Part shown: positions 62,642-64,000 of the stretch, one piece after another
Position numbering within the stretch: position 1 is the stretch's first letter
Layout of the letters: each line of letters begins with the position of its first letter
Source: Acinetobacter sp. A47
GTDB lineage: Bacteria; Pseudomonadota; Gammaproteobacteria; Pseudomonadales; Moraxellaceae
Reading direction: 5' to 3'
Length of the DNA stretch: 64,000 bases
NCBI RefSeq assembly: GCF_000805455.1
Contig: NZ_JSUS01000032.1
Coordinates: 310,001-374,000 of the forward strand
Translations under genes and position numbers: made by a program
The notes under the pieces: generated by a model
The model's database searches: none
Seen by the model: the letters and a program-made list of their open reading frames with translations, nothing else
What the model was told of the DNA's origin: nothing

Positions 62642-63745
62642 ATGATGAGACTTTATAAGATGAAATCGCTTATGGAACAGCAAAAAATAAATCTTAAACA
62701 TCTGGCTATGCGCGTATTCGATGCAGACAAACTGGTGTTGTCCCAATCTACCCCTTATCAGGTGATTGCCCAATTCAAACAGACCCGTGTCCGCTTCTAC
62801 GCTTCAGCGCATAAGCGTTATAAGGAACCACTGGTTTTTGTTGCGCCCTTAGCGATTAATATGGATATTTATGATCTGTATCCTTACCGTTCATTGGTCA
62901 AACATTTTCAGGACAGTGGGTTTGATGTCTATCTGGTTGACTGGGGTAAACTCACTTATAAAAACTATCAGGTTAACTTTCTATCTTTTATTGATAAGTT
63001 TATTCCAAAATGTATTGAAGCCATTCAGCAACATGCCAAATCTGAGAAAATTTCATTACATGGCTGGAGTATGGCCGGTATTTTTGTCACGCTGTATACC
63101 GCACGCCATCAACCGAGTGTGGTGAAAAATCTGGTGGTCTTAGGCAGTCCAATCGACAGCTATGCATCAGGTTATATCGGCAAGCTGTATAAAACGCTGG
63201 CTTATCTCACCAGCCGTAATGCAACCATTAAAGACTATGTCTATAACCGTTTACCCAAACTGATGATCCATTCACCGGGCTTCCTTAATTCTTTGGGATT
63301 CAAGCTGTTAGACCCTAAAGGCTGGATTGACGGCAATATCCAGTTATTAAAAAATCTGGATAATTTGAAGCTGGTACAGGAAGATGCCACACTCAGTCAC
63401 TTCTTGAATAATATGATTGATTACCCAGGTGGGGTCAATCAGGACATGCTGTTTAATGTCTGGCTACAAAACCCTTTAAAACATGGTGCGATCCGCCTCA
63501 AGAACAAAACCATTGAACTCAAGAATATTCATTGTTCCCTGCTTGTCGGTGCTGGCAAGGGAGATCAGCTGGTGACTGCCGAGTCTGCATTTCCATTGAC
63601 CCGGTTGACAAGTAGTCAGGATGTCACGTTTACTCTTATCCCGGGTGGACATTTGGGTTTAATGTCCAGCCAAAACAGCTCTATCGAGTTCTGGCCAACA
63701 TTAACCACCTGGTTAGCCGAACGATCGACACAAATAAAAAGGTAA
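62642..63745 (+). CDS. Alpha/beta hydrolase of the PhaC (PHA synthase)-like family
   Basis: A protein of up to 367 residues resembling class III PHA synthases (LVFVAPLAINMDIYDLYPYRS, DVYLVDWG, VVLGSPID, PGGHLGLMS). The nucleophile elbow is HGWSMAG: it has Ser where true PHA synthases have Cys. It is therefore more likely a hydrolase or acyltransferase than a polymerase. DYPGGVNQDML and LLVGAGKGDQLV precede the catalytic Asp and His. The start is uncertain (ATG at 62642, 62657 or 62672). It is followed three bases later by a dehydrogenase gene. Confidence 0.82.
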   Translation: MMRLYKMKSLMEQQKINLKHLAMRVFDADKLVLSQSTPYQVIAQFKQTRVRFYASAHKRYKEPLVFVAPLAINMDIYDLYPYRSLVKHFQDSGFDVYLVDWGKLTYKNYQVNFLSFIDKFIPKCIEAIQQHAKSEKISLHGWSMAGIFVTLYTARHQPSVVKNLVVLGSPIDSYASGYIGKLYKTLAYLTSRNATIKDYVYNRLPKLMIHSPGFLNSLGFKLLDPKGWIDGNIQLLKNLDNLKLVQEDATLSHFLNNMIDYPGGVNQDMLFNVWLQNPLKHGAIRLKNKTIELKNIHCSLLVGAGKGDQLVTAESAFPLTRLTSSQDVTFTLIPGGHLGLMSSQNSSIEFWPTLTTWLAERSTQIKR

Positions 63746-63748
63746 AGT

Positions 63749-64000
63749 ATGACTCAATCTGTTGCATTCATCGGTTTAGGTGCCATGGGCTATCGTATGG
63801 CAGCACATCTTCCTAAATATTTCGAGACAGTTCTGGTCTGGAACCGGAATTTTAGCAAGGCAGAACAACATGCAGCAGAATATGGCACCACGGCGGTAGA
63901 ACTTGCTCAGGCAGTCCAGGCCGACATTATCTTTTCCTGTTTACCTACCAGCGATGACGTGGAAAAGCTGATTGAAGGGGTTGAAATTAAATCAGGTTCA
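63749..64000 (+). CDS. 3-hydroxyisobutyrate dehydrogenase-like oxidoreductase, N-terminal part (cut by window edge)
   Basis: 84 codons of a beta-hydroxyacid dehydrogenase. It begins MTQSVAFIGLGAMGYRMAAH with the GLGAMG NAD(P)-binding motif and Arg in VWNRN, suggesting NADP(H), followed by IIFSCLPTSDDVEKLI. The substrate cannot be told from the N-terminus. The start has AAAAAGG nearby and lies 3 bases after the PhaC-like gene, so they form an operon. Confidence 0.88.
   Translation, partial: MTQSVAFIGLGAMGYRMAAHLPKYFETVLVWNRNFSKAEQHAAEYGTTAVELAQAVQADIIFSCLPTSDDVEKLIEGVEIKSGS

Overview
The window looks like a chromosomal segment from an Acinetobacter-type gammaproteobacterium. Pointers are a 156-residue BLUF photoreceptor whose key residues sit as in BlsA, a MetZ-type methionine route, AT-rich intergenic DNA and a Xer dif site in the style seen in Acinetobacter. 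The genus is inferred from protein character; no database search was possible. No rRNA, tRNA, CRISPR array or transposase was seen.

Layout. 1-9.3 kb is accessory metabolism: a cut-off MerR regulator with a divergent DJ-1/PfpI gene, a TonB-dependent receptor, an aromatic-acid MFS transporter, a YjjG-like phosphatase, a SutR/YdcO-like regulator-transporter pair, a lipid A acyltransferase and a small DUF2171-like protein. 9.5-12.5 kb is a tightly overlapping four-gene operon (acyl-CoA dehydrogenase-like, PIG-L deacetylase, methyltransferase, GT2 glycosyltransferase) of unknown product. 12.7-20 kb holds the BLUF protein, YedK, GltS, a zinc alcohol dehydrogenase, an SDR without the usual YxxxK and a YddG-like exporter; dsdA follows.

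21.5-45.5 kb is a complete catecholate siderophore locus. entA-entC-entE-entB make and activate 2,3-dihydroxybenzoate (DHB). EntD primes carrier domains. A 2387-residue C-A-T-C-A-T-TE synthetase with an MbtH partner assembles the product. EntS and possibly an RND pump export it, one or two TonB receptors import it, and Fes opens it. Fur-box-like sequences precede every transcription unit except the Fur-like regulator gene. The second A domain has a textbook serine code. The first has an unusual acidic code that suggests a basic amino acid, so the product is probably a DHB-(basic residue)-Ser oligoester rather than enterobactin or bacillibactin.

45.6-48.2 kb is the replication terminus. A near-perfect dif site is followed by a ~2.3 kb AT-rich island bounded by an inverted dif-like site and a second direct dif-like site. 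Each direct site carries a 67-bp repeat that can fold into two hairpins, one of which covaries. The island encodes an XRE repressor with clear operators, small unknown proteins (one frameshifted in a TTAA repeat), a three-helix membrane protein and an overlapping Pro/Gln-rich small ORF.

48.4-64 kb is mostly housekeeping DNA on the minus strand (aroC, prmB, trpB, a CoxE-like VWA gene and MoxR, ycgL, rnd, recR, ybaB, metZ). This fits leftward replication towards dif. A GGDEF cyclase, a quinone reductase, a haem-oxygenase-fold diiron candidate, a PHA-synthase-like hydrolase and a cut-off beta-hydroxyacid dehydrogenase fill the rest.
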